DNA of 64,000 nt from Brassicibacter mesophilus (GCF_050433385.1 NZ_JBNPXI010000005.1:131225-195224), one strand, 5' to 3'. Shown: positions 24,963 through 34,456, counted from the first letter of the stretch. Numbers and translations are program-made. The notes: a model not told the origin generated them from the letters alone.

Positions 24963-26099
24963 ATGTCTAAAATACAACTAATAGCAACATCTACTTTTGG
25001 GTTAGAAGCAGTTGTGAAAAGAGAAGTACAGAATTTAGGATATACTGATATAATGGTTGAAAACGGAAAAGTAATATTTTCATGTGATGAAAGCGCAATA
25101 CCTAGAGCTAATATTTGGCTTAGAACAGCTGATAGAGTATTACTTAAGGTTGGAGAGTTTAAAGCGCTAACCTTTGAGGAGCTTTTTGAAAAAACAAAAG
25201 CATTGCCTTGGGATGAATGGATAACAGAGGATGGACAATTTACTGTGACCGGTAAGTCAGTTAACTCAAAACTATTTAGTATATCTGATTCTCAGGCAAT
25301 CGTAAAAAAGGCTGTAGTTGAAAAACTTAAGCAAAAATATAATACAGAGTGGTTTAAGGAAACAGGTGCAAAATTTACTATACAGGTTTCGTTATTAAAG
25401 GATATTGCTACATTAACTATAGATACAAGTGGAGAGGGACTACATAAAAGAGGCTATAGGGAAGAATCAGTGCAAGCACCTATAAAGGAAACTATGGCAT
25501 CAGCTTTAATAAACTTAAGCTATTGGAATCCTGAAAGAACGCTATTAGATCCTTTTTGTGGATCTGGTACTATACCCATTGAAGCGGCTATGATTGGTAA
25601 GAACATAGCACCTGGTTTGCAACGAAGCTTTGTATCAGAAGAATGGCCTATAGTAAATAAAGAGTTATGGAAGGCTGCAAGAGTAGAAGCATTAAAGTCT
25701 ATAAGACAAGATATAAAACTCAATATATTCGCATCTGATATAAGTGAAGAATCTATAGAAATAGCAAGAGAAAATGCATATAAGGCTGGAGTAGATGACT
25801 GTATAAGATTTTCTGTTAGAGATTTTAAGCGGGTAAACATGAGAAGTGACTATGGGGTCATAATATGTAATCCTCCTTATGGTGAGAGACTTGGAGAGAA
25901 GAAGCAGGTAGAAGAAATATATAAGAATATGGGAAAGGTATTTAGAAGTCTTGATACTTGGTCAACTTATGTAATCACCTCATATCAGGATTTCGAAAAA
26001 CTATATGGTAAAAAGGCTGACAAGAAAAGGAAACTTTTCAGCGGAAACATTAGAGTTGATTACTATCAATATTATGGACCTAGACCACCGAAAAAATAG
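24963..26099 (+). CDS. THUMP-domain class I SAM RNA methyltransferase (RlmL/YpsC type)
   Basis: 378 residues. The N-terminal region (about 1-155) is a THUMP RNA-binding domain, and the C-terminal half is a Rossmann methyltransferase with LLDPFCGSGTIPIEAAMIG (about 194-212) for S-adenosylmethionine, SDISEESIEIARENA, and the catalytic NPPYGERLG (about 304-312) of N2-guanine methyltransferases. The family modifies 23S rRNA (RlmK/L in E. coli, YpsC in Bacillus). The RBS GGAGAGAGATAAAAC precedes ATG 24963. No terminator is evident before the next gene. Confidence 0.93.
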   Translation: MSKIQLIATSTFGLEAVVKREVQNLGYTDIMVENGKVIFSCDESAIPRANIWLRTADRVLLKVGEFKALTFEELFEKTKALPWDEWITEDGQFTVTGKSVNSKLFSISDSQAIVKKAVVEKLKQKYNTEWFKETGAKFTIQVSLLKDIATLTIDTSGEGLHKRGYREESVQAPIKETMASALINLSYWNPERTLLDPFCGSGTIPIEAAMIGKNIAPGLQRSFVSEEWPIVNKELWKAARVEALKSIRQDIKLNIFASDISEESIEIARENAYKAGVDDCIRFSVRDFKRVNMRSDYGVIICNPPYGERLGEKKQVEEIYKNMGKVFRSLDTWSTYVITSYQDFEKLYGKKADKKRKLFSGNIRVDYYQYYGPRPPKK

Positions 26100-26174
26100 T
26101 ACTTGGGATAAGCTGTTTTAAAATGTTATAATAGTGTATAATTTAAATAAGTCTATAAATAGGAGGGGTCTTGT

Positions 26175-26522
26175 ATGATAGTTTCCCATAAAAATGATGT
26201 TAAGGGAGTTAAGCTTGAGGGTCCACAAATTAAAGATGCAACTATGAAAGTACTTATCTCACCCAAAGAAGGTTGGGAAGGCCATGTAATGCGTCTATTT
26301 GAGTTAGAAGTAGATGGTCATACACCAAAGCATGTTCATCCATGGCCTCATATTAACTACATAGTTAGCGGAAAAGGTAGACTTCATTTAGATGGTAAAG
26401 ATATTGAGGTAGAGGCAGGTTCTTTTGCATATGTACCTGCAGACAAACTACATCAATTTTCAAACATTGGAAATGAAGTGTTCGAGTTCATTTGCATTGT
26501 TCCAGAGGAAGGACATAAGTAA
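26175..26522 (+). CDS. Small cupin-domain protein
   Basis: 115 residues forming a single cupin barrel. The two cupin motifs are GHTPKHVHPWPHINYIVSG (about 48-66, with the metal-binding His residues) and GSFAYVPADKLHQFSN (about 80-95). The family includes metal enzymes and sugar- or ligand-binding proteins; nothing here fixes the function. The RBS TAGGAGGGG precedes ATG 26175, and a terminator overlaps the stop codon, so the gene is probably transcribed alone. Its product is likely cytosolic, because no signal peptide is present. Confidence 0.88.
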   Translation: MIVSHKNDVKGVKLEGPQIKDATMKVLISPKEGWEGHVMRLFELEVDGHTPKHVHPWPHINYIVSGKGRLHLDGKDIEVEAGSFAYVPADKLHQFSNIGNEVFEFICIVPEEGHK

Positions 26523-26552
26523 AAGCTAGGTGAGATCACCTAGCTTTAATTT
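26522..26552. terminator. Terminator between cupin gene and hcp
   Basis: Perfect 12-bp stem AAAGCTAGGTGA / TCACCTAGCTTT separated by GA, with A/T runs on both sides. Its first base is the last base of the cupin stop. Confidence 0.88.
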
Positions 26553-26563
26553 TATATTATTTA

Positions 26564-28210
26564 TTATGCGCCCATAAACATTTTCATATCATCTTCTACG
26601 TTTGTAATTCCGCCGATTCCAAAAGTATCTACAAGAACTTTAGCTACATTTGGTGAAAGGAATGCTGGTAGAGTTGGTCCTAAGTGAATATTTTTTACAC
26701 CTAGATATAGTAAAGCTAATAATACAATTACTGCTTTTTGCTCATACCATGCGATGTTATATGAAATAGGAAGTTCGTTGATATCATTTAATTCAAATAC
26801 TTCTTTTAATTTTAGAGCTATTACTGCTAATGAATAAGAGTCATTACATTGTCCTGCATCTAGTACTCTTGGAATTCCACCAATATCTCCTAAGTCTAGC
26901 TTATTATATTTGTATTTAGCACAACCTGCTGTTAATATAACAGTATCTTTTGGCAATGCTTGAGCAAATTCAGTATAGTAATCTCTTGATTTCATTCTAC
27001 CATCACAGCCTGCCATAACGAAGAATCTTTTGATTGCTCCTGATTTAACAGCATCCACAACCTTATCTGCTAATCCTAATACAGTACTGTGTCCGAATCC
27101 ACCTATTATTTCGCCTTTTTCTATCTCTACTGGAGGTGAACATTTTTTAGCATGCTCGATGAGCTCTGAGAAATCTTTTTTGCCGTCTGGGCCTGCAGTT
27201 ATATGCTTTAGACCTTCGAATCCTACAGCACCTGTAGTATATACTCTATCTTTGTAAGAATCTTTTGGTGGAACTAAACAGTTTGTTGTCAGAAATACTA
27301 CACCATTAAAGCTATCAAATTCCTTATCTTGCTTCCACCATGCATTTCCATAGTTACCTACAAAATGATCATATTTTTTGAATGCTGGGTAATAGTGTGC
27401 TGGGAGCATTTCACCGTGAGTATATACATCTACTCCAGTACCTTCAGTTTGCTTTAATAATTCTTCGAAGTCTTTTAGGTCATGACCACTTACTAGTATA
27501 GCTGGATTATTTCTAACTCCGATATTGACCTTAGTTATTTCTGGATGTCCATATGTTGAAGTATTTGCTTTATCTAAAAGGGCCATTACTTCAACACCAT
27601 ATTTTCCACATTCCATAACAAGAGCTACCAACTCGTCTGCAGATAAGCTATTATCTGTAGTTGCAACTAATCCTTTTTGCATGAAAGCATAAATGTCTTG
27701 ATTTTCATATCCAAGGTTAATTGCATGTTCAGCGTAGGCTGCCATACCCTTTAATCCATATGTTAAAAGTTCTCTTAGAGATCGTACATCTTCATTTTCT
27801 GTAGCTAATATACCAATATATTTTGCTTTTTCGTCAAATACTTCAATTGAATCTGTATACCATAAAGCAGAATCGTGTGTTATATCCTCAACACTACCTC
27901 CAGCATTTATTACAGCCGTTTTTATTTCATCACGTAATGATAAAGCAGCTTTAATCTTTTGTGTAAATCTCTCACGGTCAAAGTTAGCATTTGTGATAGT
28001 CATGAATAAGCTTTCAACAATAAATTTATCTGCTTTTTCAGTTTTAAGATTTAACTCTCTAGCTTTAAGATTGTAGAATGAAATTCCTTTAAGTGAGTAA
28101 ATTAGTAAATCTTGAAGATTTGCTACATCTGAAGTTTTACCACAAACTCCTCTCATTGTACAGCCAGTGCCCTTAGCTGTTTCTTGACATTGATAACAGA
28201 ACATACTCAT
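26564..28210 (-). CDS. hcp: Hybrid-cluster protein (hydroxylamine/NO reductase)
   Basis: About 548 residues, class I or II Hcp. The N-terminal cysteine motif C-x2-C-x8-C-x5-C (FCYQCQETAKGTGC, then MRGVC) binds the [4Fe-4S] cluster, and the C-terminal domain holds the ligands of the 4Fe-2S-2O hybrid cluster (TTNCLVPP, AGCDGRMKSRDYY, TAGCAKYKYN, GQCNDSYS). Hcp reduces hydroxylamine and nitric oxide and is induced by nitrosative stress. Three Met codons lie at the start (28213, 28210, 28204); I prefer 28210, which is 7-8 bases from GGAGG. Tandem CRP-type sites lie upstream. Confidence 0.96.
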   Translation of the reverse strand: MSMFCYQCQETAKGTGCTMRGVCGKTSDVANLQDLLIYSLKGISFYNLKARELNLKTEKADKFIVESLFMTITNANFDRERFTQKIKAALSLRDEIKTAVINAGGSVEDITHDSALWYTDSIEVFDEKAKYIGILATENEDVRSLRELLTYGLKGMAAYAEHAINLGYENQDIYAFMQKGLVATTDNSLSADELVALVMECGKYGVEVMALLDKANTSTYGHPEITKVNIGVRNNPAILVSGHDLKDFEELLKQTEGTGVDVYTHGEMLPAHYYPAFKKYDHFVGNYGNAWWKQDKEFDSFNGVVFLTTNCLVPPKDSYKDRVYTTGAVGFEGLKHITAGPDGKKDFSELIEHAKKCSPPVEIEKGEIIGGFGHSTVLGLADKVVDAVKSGAIKRFFVMAGCDGRMKSRDYYTEFAQALPKDTVILTAGCAKYKYNKLDLGDIGGIPRVLDAGQCNDSYSLAVIALKLKEVFELNDINELPISYNIAWYEQKAVIVLLALLYLGVKNIHLGPTLPAFLSPNVAKVLVDTFGIGGITNVEDDMKMFMGA

Positions 28211-28275
28211 CATTTTTCCTCCTTTATATTAAGTAAATATTAAAATGTGCATATTGACTTATTTGTTATATGTAT

Positions 28276-28340
28276 ATGATATATGATTATAAATAAACAA
28301 ACTGTGATTGATATCAAAGTAAAATGTGATATATATCACA
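28276..28340 (-). promoter_or_regulatory. hcp promoter with tandem CRP/FNR-family operators
   Basis: A perfect palindrome TGTGATATATATCACA (28325-28340) and an imperfect one, TGTGA-N6-TCAAA (28303-28318), are centred 22 bp apart. With TATCAT (complement of 28276-28281) as -10, the proximal site is centred at -41.5 and the distal at -63.5, the geometry of class II activation by a CRP/FNR-family protein. HcpR is known to control hcp in anaerobes. Confidence 0.7.
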
Positions 28341-28375
28341 AAAAATAGAAAGAACTGAAGAAAAGTCTTCAGTTC

Positions 28376-29386
28376 TTAATTACCGCCACTTGCAGTTGTA
28401 ACAGCAGATGTAGAAGCTATAGCCGCGATTAAGGCAGCATTTTGGGCTTCTATTAAAGTCTCCATACACGTACTTATACCTGTTTCTATAATAGTGATAT
28501 CATGGTGCATATTTTCTAATACTTCAGATATTACAATGATTATTGAAATCATTAGATTAAGGTGCTTGTTCCATCTAAAACCTTTTTGCTGAGAAAGTAT
28601 CTCTGTAGCTTCTTTGATATGCTGTATTTCTTCACTTAAATCGGCATCTATTACGGACATAAGTCCTATTTGTGAATAGTGAAGTCTTTTTACCTTTAAG
28701 CCTTGAGATGTTACGCTATTGTAGAGCTCACAGCATCTATCTATTATAAAATCCCTATTTTCCATTTTAGCCATCATTAATATATGAGATAAAAGCTGTA
28801 ATTCATTTCCTTTCTTAAAGCATCTCTCAGATAGCTTATCATAGTAATACTCTATTTCTTCCATTAGCTCACCTACAGGTTCTCTATGCTGAGAAAGTAG
28901 AATAGCTGTTGGATAGTCACTGTGAGATGTAAGAAAGAAATGATTACTTTTCATCCCTTTATAAAGCTCCATAGCCTTATCCAATCTACACTCTAAATCT
29001 TCAGATTCAGAGTGAGTATCAGTAGTCATGAGTGCTAAAGCTGAGATTGCAAGATATGGACAGTCTTTAAATCCTTTATCTATAAGCCTTTCTTGATATT
29101 TCATTAGTTTGCCAAAGCTTGATTTAGGATCTTTAAACTTACATATTAAAATTGCAGCTGTTGGAAACCTTTGGTGCGAGTGAAGAGGAGAAAAAAATCC
29201 TGACTCGTCCTTAATGTAATCACTCATTTCTATAAACTCATCTAAATCAAAATCCACATCATTTAAGATGTATACCAAAGGTATCATCATCAGTATTTGG
29301 CTTTGAGCATGCCAGTTTAGTTTTTTGTTTAGATCGTTATAAATATTTAGATACCTCGTTATCTTATGTTCTAACGAGTCTACCAT
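28376..29386 (-). CDS. DUF4003 family protein
   Basis: 336 residues from the preferred start ATG 29386, which follows GGGAGGACTTTTAT; an upstream in-frame start would add 11 residues but has no ribosome site. The protein is helical and cytosolic, with a Leu-rich N-terminus (LIPLVYILNDVDFDLDEFIE-like), ESGFFSPLHSHQRFPTAAIL (about 73-92) and HSDYPTAILLSQHREP (about 154-169), which looks like a second copy of the same HxRFPTAA motif. A low-complexity Ala/Ser/Gly tail (ASTSAVTTASGGN) ends it, as in other DUF4003 members. No function is known. The gene is transcribed alone. Confidence 0.8.
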   Translation of the reverse strand: MVDSLEHKITRYLNIYNDLNKKLNWHAQSQILMMIPLVYILNDVDFDLDEFIEMSDYIKDESGFFSPLHSHQRFPTAAILICKFKDPKSSFGKLMKYQERLIDKGFKDCPYLAISALALMTTDTHSESEDLECRLDKAMELYKGMKSNHFFLTSHSDYPTAILLSQHREPVGELMEEIEYYYDKLSERCFKKGNELQLLSHILMMAKMENRDFIIDRCCELYNSVTSQGLKVKRLHYSQIGLMSVIDADLSEEIQHIKEATEILSQQKGFRWNKHLNLMISIIIVISEVLENMHHDITIIETGISTCMETLIEAQNAALIAAIASTSAVTTASGGN

Positions 29387-29450
29387 ATAAAAGTCCTCCC
29401 TTAATACAAATATAATCATACATATTATATCACATATAAAATAATAGTCA

Positions 29451-30293
29451 TTATTTTATAATAGACTTTGACAAAAATTCTCTGTCGCATTCTTCTACAA
29501 TTTTACTGCTTGGAGCCATAACATACAACACAAAGGTAGAGTTATATTTGTCAATGTATTTTGCATAGATTCTACCTTTAAGTGTGACAGCAGGAAAATC
29601 ATCTTTAGGATAGTATGCTTTATTTGGCTTCCCATACTGTATATAACCACTATACTTATTATTATATTTATGCATAGGACTATTGGTCGTAATTGTCGAG
29701 TCAACCTTAGTCCAACCATCCAACCCTATATATTTTATGTTTTCTTCAATATTATCAATATGAGTATCAAAAACAATTTTGTTTTTAGCACATCCAATAG
29801 AAGGTAAGACTAGTACAGTTTGATCATATTTAGGTACTAGGGTTAGCATATCTGTATCTATTTTTCCATTGCTTTTGAATCCATACATATTGTCTGGATT
29901 TTCATTATCGTGAATTATATATCCCCCGTAAAAGCTGCTGTAATATTCAGAATTAGGGTTATAGTATGCTGAACAGCCTTTTAATGTTTCAAGGTGACCA
30001 AAACTATATAAAACAGTAAACGATAAATCTCGATTAGTAAAGTTAGAAAAGCCTTCATCATCATTAAAGGTCATGACAAAAGGATACCAGTCAGGCTTTG
30101 AAGTACTATTTCCACCTGGTATATAAAAATTAATGTCTTTTTTATAAAGTATGCTGTTTACCTTGTGCAGATAACTATATGGATACATAACGGCATAGCT
30201 TCTAAAAGAATAATATAAAGGAGTTTTACTAAAAATAAAAGCAGTTAAAAATATGATACAGGTTATTAAAGCAAATTTTTTGATTTTTCTCAT
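29451..30293 (-). CDS. Membrane-anchored extracellular protein, function unknown
   Basis: 280 residues from ATG 30293 (an upstream in-frame TTG at 30308 would add five). The N-terminus RKIKKFALITCIIFLTAFIF is a signal anchor. The rest is a Tyr/Asn-rich extracellular domain with no recognised motif: PYSYLHKVNSILYKK, GNSTSKPDWYPFVMTFND, GGYIIHDNENPDNMYGF, CAKNKIVFDTHIDNIEE. Two cysteines (in LKGCSAY and IGCAKN) could form a disulphide. It is flanked by DUF4003 and the cobalamin adenosyltransferase gene; neither explains it. Confidence 0.65.
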   Translation of the reverse strand: MRKIKKFALITCIIFLTAFIFSKTPLYYSFRSYAVMYPYSYLHKVNSILYKKDINFYIPGGNSTSKPDWYPFVMTFNDDEGFSNFTNRDLSFTVLYSFGHLETLKGCSAYYNPNSEYYSSFYGGYIIHDNENPDNMYGFKSNGKIDTDMLTLVPKYDQTVLVLPSIGCAKNKIVFDTHIDNIEENIKYIGLDGWTKVDSTITTNSPMHKYNNKYSGYIQYGKPNKAYYPKDDFPAVTLKGRIYAKYIDKYNSTFVLYVMAPSSKIVEECDREFLSKSIIK

Positions 30294-30528
30294 GAATATC
30301 ACATCCAAATAAATATTATATTTATTTTTTATAACATATATGCAATTGTTTTCATTAAAAAATTATGCAAAACTATATCGTTAATTATGTTTTTGAAAAT
30401 GCATTAGCGAAATGAATCTTGAGAATTTTTAATATTTTATTCAAATAAGATGTGTTTTAATAAAAAGATTTTTATCCTATAAAAATAGGGTATATTTTTA
30501 GTAAAGATTTAGCAAGGGGGTAGTAAAA

Positions 30529-31062
30529 GTGAATATATATACTAAAACCGGTGATAAAGGTCAAACTAGCTTATTTGACAGTAAAAGAGTTGATAAAGAC
30601 GACTTAAGAGTTGAAAGCTACGGAACAGTCGATGAACTTAATTCTTTCTTAGGACTTTCAAAAAATTATATTGAAGATAAGGAAGTATATGAACTAATTA
30701 ATACAATTCAGAGGAAGTTATTTGATGTTGGAGCTGAACTTGCAACAAGCGATCTAAATAAGAGGCCGATATCAATTACTGAAGAAGATGTTATTTTACT
30801 AGAGAATAAGATAGACAAATACATGACAGCTTTTAAAAAGCCTGATCACTTTGTAATACCTGGAGCTGGAAAATCGTCTGGTTTTCTTCATGTAGCTAGA
30901 ACAATTTGCAGGAGGGCAGAGAGAAGAATAATATCATTGTCCAAGGATGTTGAAGTTAATTCACACCTAATAAAATATGTAAATAGATTATCAGACCTCA
31001 TATATACTTTAGCCAGATATACAGAAGAAGGGTTCGAAGAAGTTGAATTTAGCAAAAAATAA
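30529..31062 (+). CDS. Cob(I)alamin adenosyltransferase, PduO type
   Basis: 177 residues. The N-terminal motif YTKTGDKGQTSLFDSKRV (about 4-21) binds ATP, VESYGTVDELNSFLG (about 27-41) follows, and the C-terminal half has FVIPGAGKSSGFLHVARTIC with RRAERR (about 121-130) and YVNRLSDLIYTLAR (about 146-159). These are the PduO/MMAB signatures. It converts cob(I)alamin to adenosylcobalamin. The start is GTG 30529 after AAGGGGGTAGTAAAA. No B12-dependent enzyme is adjacent; a cobalamin riboswitch is not visible upstream. Confidence 0.95.
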   Translation: MNIYTKTGDKGQTSLFDSKRVDKDDLRVESYGTVDELNSFLGLSKNYIEDKEVYELINTIQRKLFDVGAELATSDLNKRPISITEEDVILLENKIDKYMTAFKKPDHFVIPGAGKSSGFLHVARTICRRAERRIISLSKDVEVNSHLIKYVNRLSDLIYTLARYTEEGFEEVEFSKK

Positions 31063-31090
31063 AATAGCAGGATATCCTGCTATTTTATTT
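31057..31090. terminator. Bidirectional terminator, perfect palindrome
   Basis: A 34-bp perfect palindrome centred between 31073 and 31074 (core AATAGCAGGATATCCTGCTATT) lies between two converging genes and overlaps both their ends. Confidence 0.88.
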
Positions 31091-31475
31091 AATAGAAACC
31101 ACCCATTTGATTCATAAATGTAGCCATAAATACACTACCAAGTACTATACCTAAAACAACAAGAGCTAAGCTAACGATTATTAGAATACCTTGAATTTTT
31201 AGGTAAGATCCCATACTTTCGAAAATGCCATTCACTTCCATTGCATCTCCCGTTAAGTACTTATCTACTGAAGTTTTTGTGTTTCTAAGTTTTACTCCTA
31301 AGATAATAGTTATGATTCCAGGAATAAGTGAAATACCTAAAGTAAATATTGCTGAAAGGCATGTTAGTGCCCCTGAGATTATTGTCATAATACCAACAAA
31401 ACCAGCCCATTTACTAAGCGTTTCAAGTATAGTTTTATCTGGAGTAGCATATGAAGTTTGATTTAAGTTATCCAT
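31089..31475 (-). CDS. DUF5362-like membrane protein
   Basis: 128 residues from ATG 31475, chosen because GGAGGTGGAAAA precedes it; the longer open frame upstream lacks a ribosome site. A cytosolic N-terminus (DNLNQTSYATPDKTILETLS) is followed by a helical hairpin of two membrane helices (about 26-68), a loop and a third membrane helix (about 92-118). The pattern KWAGFVGIMTIISGALTCLS matches small Firmicutes membrane proteins of the DUF5362 type. The function is unknown. Confidence 0.72.
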   Translation of the reverse strand: MDNLNQTSYATPDKTILETLSKWAGFVGIMTIISGALTCLSAIFTLGISLIPGIITIILGVKLRNTKTSVDKYLTGDAMEVNGIFESMGSYLKIQGILIIVSLALVVLGIVLGSVFMATFMNQMGGFY

Positions 31476-31666
31476 TTTTCCACCTCCTTCTATATTGGAA
31501 TTATATAATATTTTTATCAAGCTAAGCAATAGGAATTAAGTCTTTATACTTTATTCTTTAATGGATACTAACACTAGCTATCTGAATAAAAAATATTTTT
31601 TAAACCATTATAATAGTATGATAAACATACTTTTGCTATGTCAATATATCTTATAGGGGTGTATAA

Positions 31667-33082
31667 ATGAACAGTGCATTTACTGACTTTCAAGATAAAA
31701 GAATGGATATATTTAAAGAAATTGTCAAGCAAAGCTGGAATGCTTTGCAAAGTATAGATTTAAACAAACTAGAAGACCGCATAAAAGCCAAATATGGGTT
31801 TAATGATGAAGATAGACCATTTATTAGAGATCATATAAGGCTAGCAATGGGATTAAATACAAGAGGAGACGTAGAGTTCTCTGATGAGGTAGATTTGACA
31901 AAGAATTTAAAATCAGTGGATGGTCCAATTATAGCTAAAATAAATGGTGCGTGCCAATACTGTGATGAAAATATAGAGGATAATGAATGCTATGAATCCT
32001 GTCTGTATGAAGCTCACATATATAGAAGAAGTGAAGGACCAGTTATTGAAAACAATAAATGCTTAAGTTGCGGGCAATGCGTTTCAAGCTGTTCATTCGG
32101 TGCCATAGCAGACAAAATAGAATTTGTACCACTAATAGATATTCTAAAAAATAAAGAAGAAAAAGTATTCGCTGCAGCTGCCCCTTCTATAGCTGGACAG
32201 TTTGGTGATAATATTAGTTTGGGCCAATTAAGAACTGCACTTAAACTAATTGGTTTTGAGGATATGGTAGAAGTAGCATTATTTGCAGATATATTGACTA
32301 TTAAAGAAGCATATGAATTTAACCATTTAGTCAAAAGCGAAAATGACTTTTTTATCACTAGCTGCTGTTGTCCTGTATGGGTAAACATGGTTGAAAAGCA
32401 TTACCACAAGCTAATGGATAGTATGGTTCCATCAATATCTCCAATGGTTGCTGCTGGAAGAATACTAAAAATATTATATCCTGGTTCTAAAGTTGTATTT
32501 ATAGGACCTTGTATAGCAAAAAAGGCTGAGGCAAAGGAAGATAAATTTAAGGAAGATATTGATTTTGTTCTCACATATAGAGAATTAAGAGAGGTCTTTA
32601 ATGCTCTGGAAATAAGGCTAGAAGATCTTCCAGGTGATGATAAGGATCAAGCATCTTATGGAGGAAGAGTATATGCAAGAACTGGAGGAGTAAGCTTCTC
32701 GGTGAAAACAGCAGTTAATAGAATAGCACCTAGAAGACTTATAAAATTTAATCCAAAGAGAGTAGATGGTGTGACAGAATGTAAGCATATATTAGATGAG
32801 CTTACGAGCCAAAAGGTTAATGCAAACTTCATAGAAGGTATGGGATGCAAGGGTGGATGCGTAGGGGGACCAAGAACAAACATTGATGTTGAAAAGGGTA
32901 CTAAAATTGCTAATGATGTGGGTGAAGATTCACTAATAATGACCCCATTTGATAATGTAAATGTGACAAAAATATTAACAGGATTAGGGCTACATAATTT
33001 AGATAATATTTTGGAAGATAAAAATATATCTAAAATTTTAGCTAGACAAAAGTATGAAATTCACAAAAACAACAAATTGTAG
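31667..33082 (+). CDS. Monomeric [FeFe] hydrogenase, putatively sensory (group C/D type)
   Basis: 471 residues. Residues 90-150 hold a ferredoxin-like part (CQYCDENIEDNECYESC and CLSCGQCVSSC). The H-cluster domain has all three signatures: TSCCCPVW starting at residue 231, FIGPCIAKKAEA (about 281-292) and EGMGCKGGCVGGPR (about 393-406). The TSCCCP variant differs from the TSCCP of catabolic group A enzymes and fits the short, putatively H2-sensing groups. The gene next downstream on the same strand is a PAS-PP2C phosphatase, the usual partner of such sensors. Activity as a sensor is inferred, not shown. ATG 31667 has a modest site, TAGGGGTG. Confidence 0.88.
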   Translation: MNSAFTDFQDKRMDIFKEIVKQSWNALQSIDLNKLEDRIKAKYGFNDEDRPFIRDHIRLAMGLNTRGDVEFSDEVDLTKNLKSVDGPIIAKINGACQYCDENIEDNECYESCLYEAHIYRRSEGPVIENNKCLSCGQCVSSCSFGAIADKIEFVPLIDILKNKEEKVFAAAAPSIAGQFGDNISLGQLRTALKLIGFEDMVEVALFADILTIKEAYEFNHLVKSENDFFITSCCCPVWVNMVEKHYHKLMDSMVPSISPMVAAGRILKILYPGSKVVFIGPCIAKKAEAKEDKFKEDIDFVLTYRELREVFNALEIRLEDLPGDDKDQASYGGRVYARTGGVSFSVKTAVNRIAPRRLIKFNPKRVDGVTECKHILDELTSQKVNANFIEGMGCKGGCVGGPRTNIDVEKGTKIANDVGEDSLIMTPFDNVNVTKILTGLGLHNLDNILEDKNISKILARQKYEIHKNNKL

Positions 33083-33216
33083 GAAGAAATTACAACTTTT
33101 GTCCTAAATATAAAATATGTAATACACAAACAAATATTCTATGATATAATACAGTAAAGCATTTTAAATTCAATTTTGTATCGTTTAATACAATAGAATT
33201 TAAAGAGGGGGAAAAT

Positions 33217-34341
33217 ATGCTACAAGAGAGTAGAAGTACTTTATTGCATGAAAAAATAAAAAGTCATAGAAGGCTTACTTTTGACATCCTAGATGGTATG
33301 GTAGATTGGGTTAGAGTTATAGATAACAATGGTATAATAATCTACGCCAATAAATCTATGGAAGAAGCTTTAGGAAAGGATATTGTTGGCACAAGGTGTT
33401 ACTCTGCCCTAGGCAAAAGTTGTGCATGTAAAAGATGTATTACTGAAACTACTATAAGCACAGGACAGATAGCAGAAAAGGAAGAGATTATTGGTGATAG
33501 AATTTTTTCGGTGAAAAGTTCCCCTGTAAGAGATTTAAATGATAACATTTATGCTGCCGTTGAAGTATTTAGAGATGTGACTAGAGAAAGAAAACTAGAA
33601 AAAGAAATCTTAAAAAGGAACGAAAAGATGAGCAAGGATCTTTTCTTTGCTAGAACAATACAAAAGAAAGTACTGCCACAAAAAGGTGATTTCGGGCCTT
33701 TCAGAGTGGATTATTCCTATAAGCCATCAGAGATGCTAAGCGGTGATATATTTGATATATATAGAATTGATGATAACCATACAGGTATATATATAAGCGA
33801 TGTTGTAGGACATGGTATAACTGCAGCAATAATGACTATGTTTATAAGACAAACTATTAAAGCCATAAAATATGAATACTTAAGTCCTAGTAAAGCTATA
33901 AGCGAGCTTCATAAAAGATTTCTTGACTTAAATTTAGATGACGATAAGTATTTTACAATATTCTATGGAGTTTTTGATAATCGAGATAATAGCTTTAGAT
34001 ATACCAATGGAGGTCATAATTGTATACCATTACATTTTCGAGAGAATAAGGTTGAGCTTTTAGAAGCTAAAGGATACCCTATAACATACCTTTTCAATAA
34101 CATTGAGTATGAAGAACAATGTGTTATATTAGGGAAGGGTGATTCAATTCTATTCTATACTGATGGAGTCATAGAAGCCAGAAATGAAGAAGGAGAGTTT
34201 TTTGGATTAAACAGATTGGTTGATATAGTTAAGAATTCTGATGAAGAGAATTTAATTACTGAGATTGAAAATAATGTCGATAGATTTAATCAGCAAGAAC
34301 TTGATGACGACTTTGCGCTACTCAAAATAAAGGTAATATAA
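33217..34341 (+). CDS. PAS-SpoIIE (PP2C-type) serine phosphatase
   Basis: 374 residues. The N-terminal PAS domain (about 18-128) carries a cysteine cluster, GTRCYSALGKSCACKRC (about 61-77), a variant of the CxxC-containing PAS found in redox sensors. A short coiled linker (LEKEILKRNEKMSKDLFFAR) leads to a SpoIIE/PP2C domain (about 145-374) with PSEMLSGDIFDIYR, YISDVVGHGITAAIMT, NGGHN and FYTDGVIEARN, which keeps the metal-binding Asp residues. It probably dephosphorylates an anti-anti-sigma-like or other Ser-phosphorylated partner. The hydrogenase 134 bp upstream suggests H2 or redox input. The RBS GAGGGGG precedes ATG 33217. Confidence 0.88.
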   Translation: MLQESRSTLLHEKIKSHRRLTFDILDGMVDWVRVIDNNGIIIYANKSMEEALGKDIVGTRCYSALGKSCACKRCITETTISTGQIAEKEEIIGDRIFSVKSSPVRDLNDNIYAAVEVFRDVTRERKLEKEILKRNEKMSKDLFFARTIQKKVLPQKGDFGPFRVDYSYKPSEMLSGDIFDIYRIDDNHTGIYISDVVGHGITAAIMTMFIRQTIKAIKYEYLSPSKAISELHKRFLDLNLDDDKYFTIFYGVFDNRDNSFRYTNGGHNCIPLHFRENKVELLEAKGYPITYLFNNIEYEEQCVILGKGDSILFYTDGVIEARNEEGEFFGLNRLVDIVKNSDEENLITEIENNVDRFNQQELDDDFALLKIKVI

Positions 34342-34349
34342 CGCATTAC

Positions 34350-34376
34350 AACCAGGCTTAAGCCTGGTTTTTTTAG
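34350..34376 (+). terminator. Intrinsic terminator
   Basis: Perfect palindrome AACCAGGCTTAAGCCTGGTT (34350-34369) followed by a run of T. It ends the hydrogenase/phosphatase unit. Confidence 0.93.
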
Positions 34377-34390
34377 TATAAAAAAAACTC

Positions 34391-34419
34391 TTGACACTTT
34401 CTGTATAAAAATGTAATAT
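34391..34419 (+). promoter_or_regulatory. Promoter of the ATP-grasp gene
   Basis: TTGACA (34391-34396), 17 bp, TAATAT (34414-34419), 38 bp upstream of the GTG start. Confidence 0.7.
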
Positions 34420-34456
34420 ATTTTATCATTGATTCTTTTTTTGGGAAGGTGAAATA

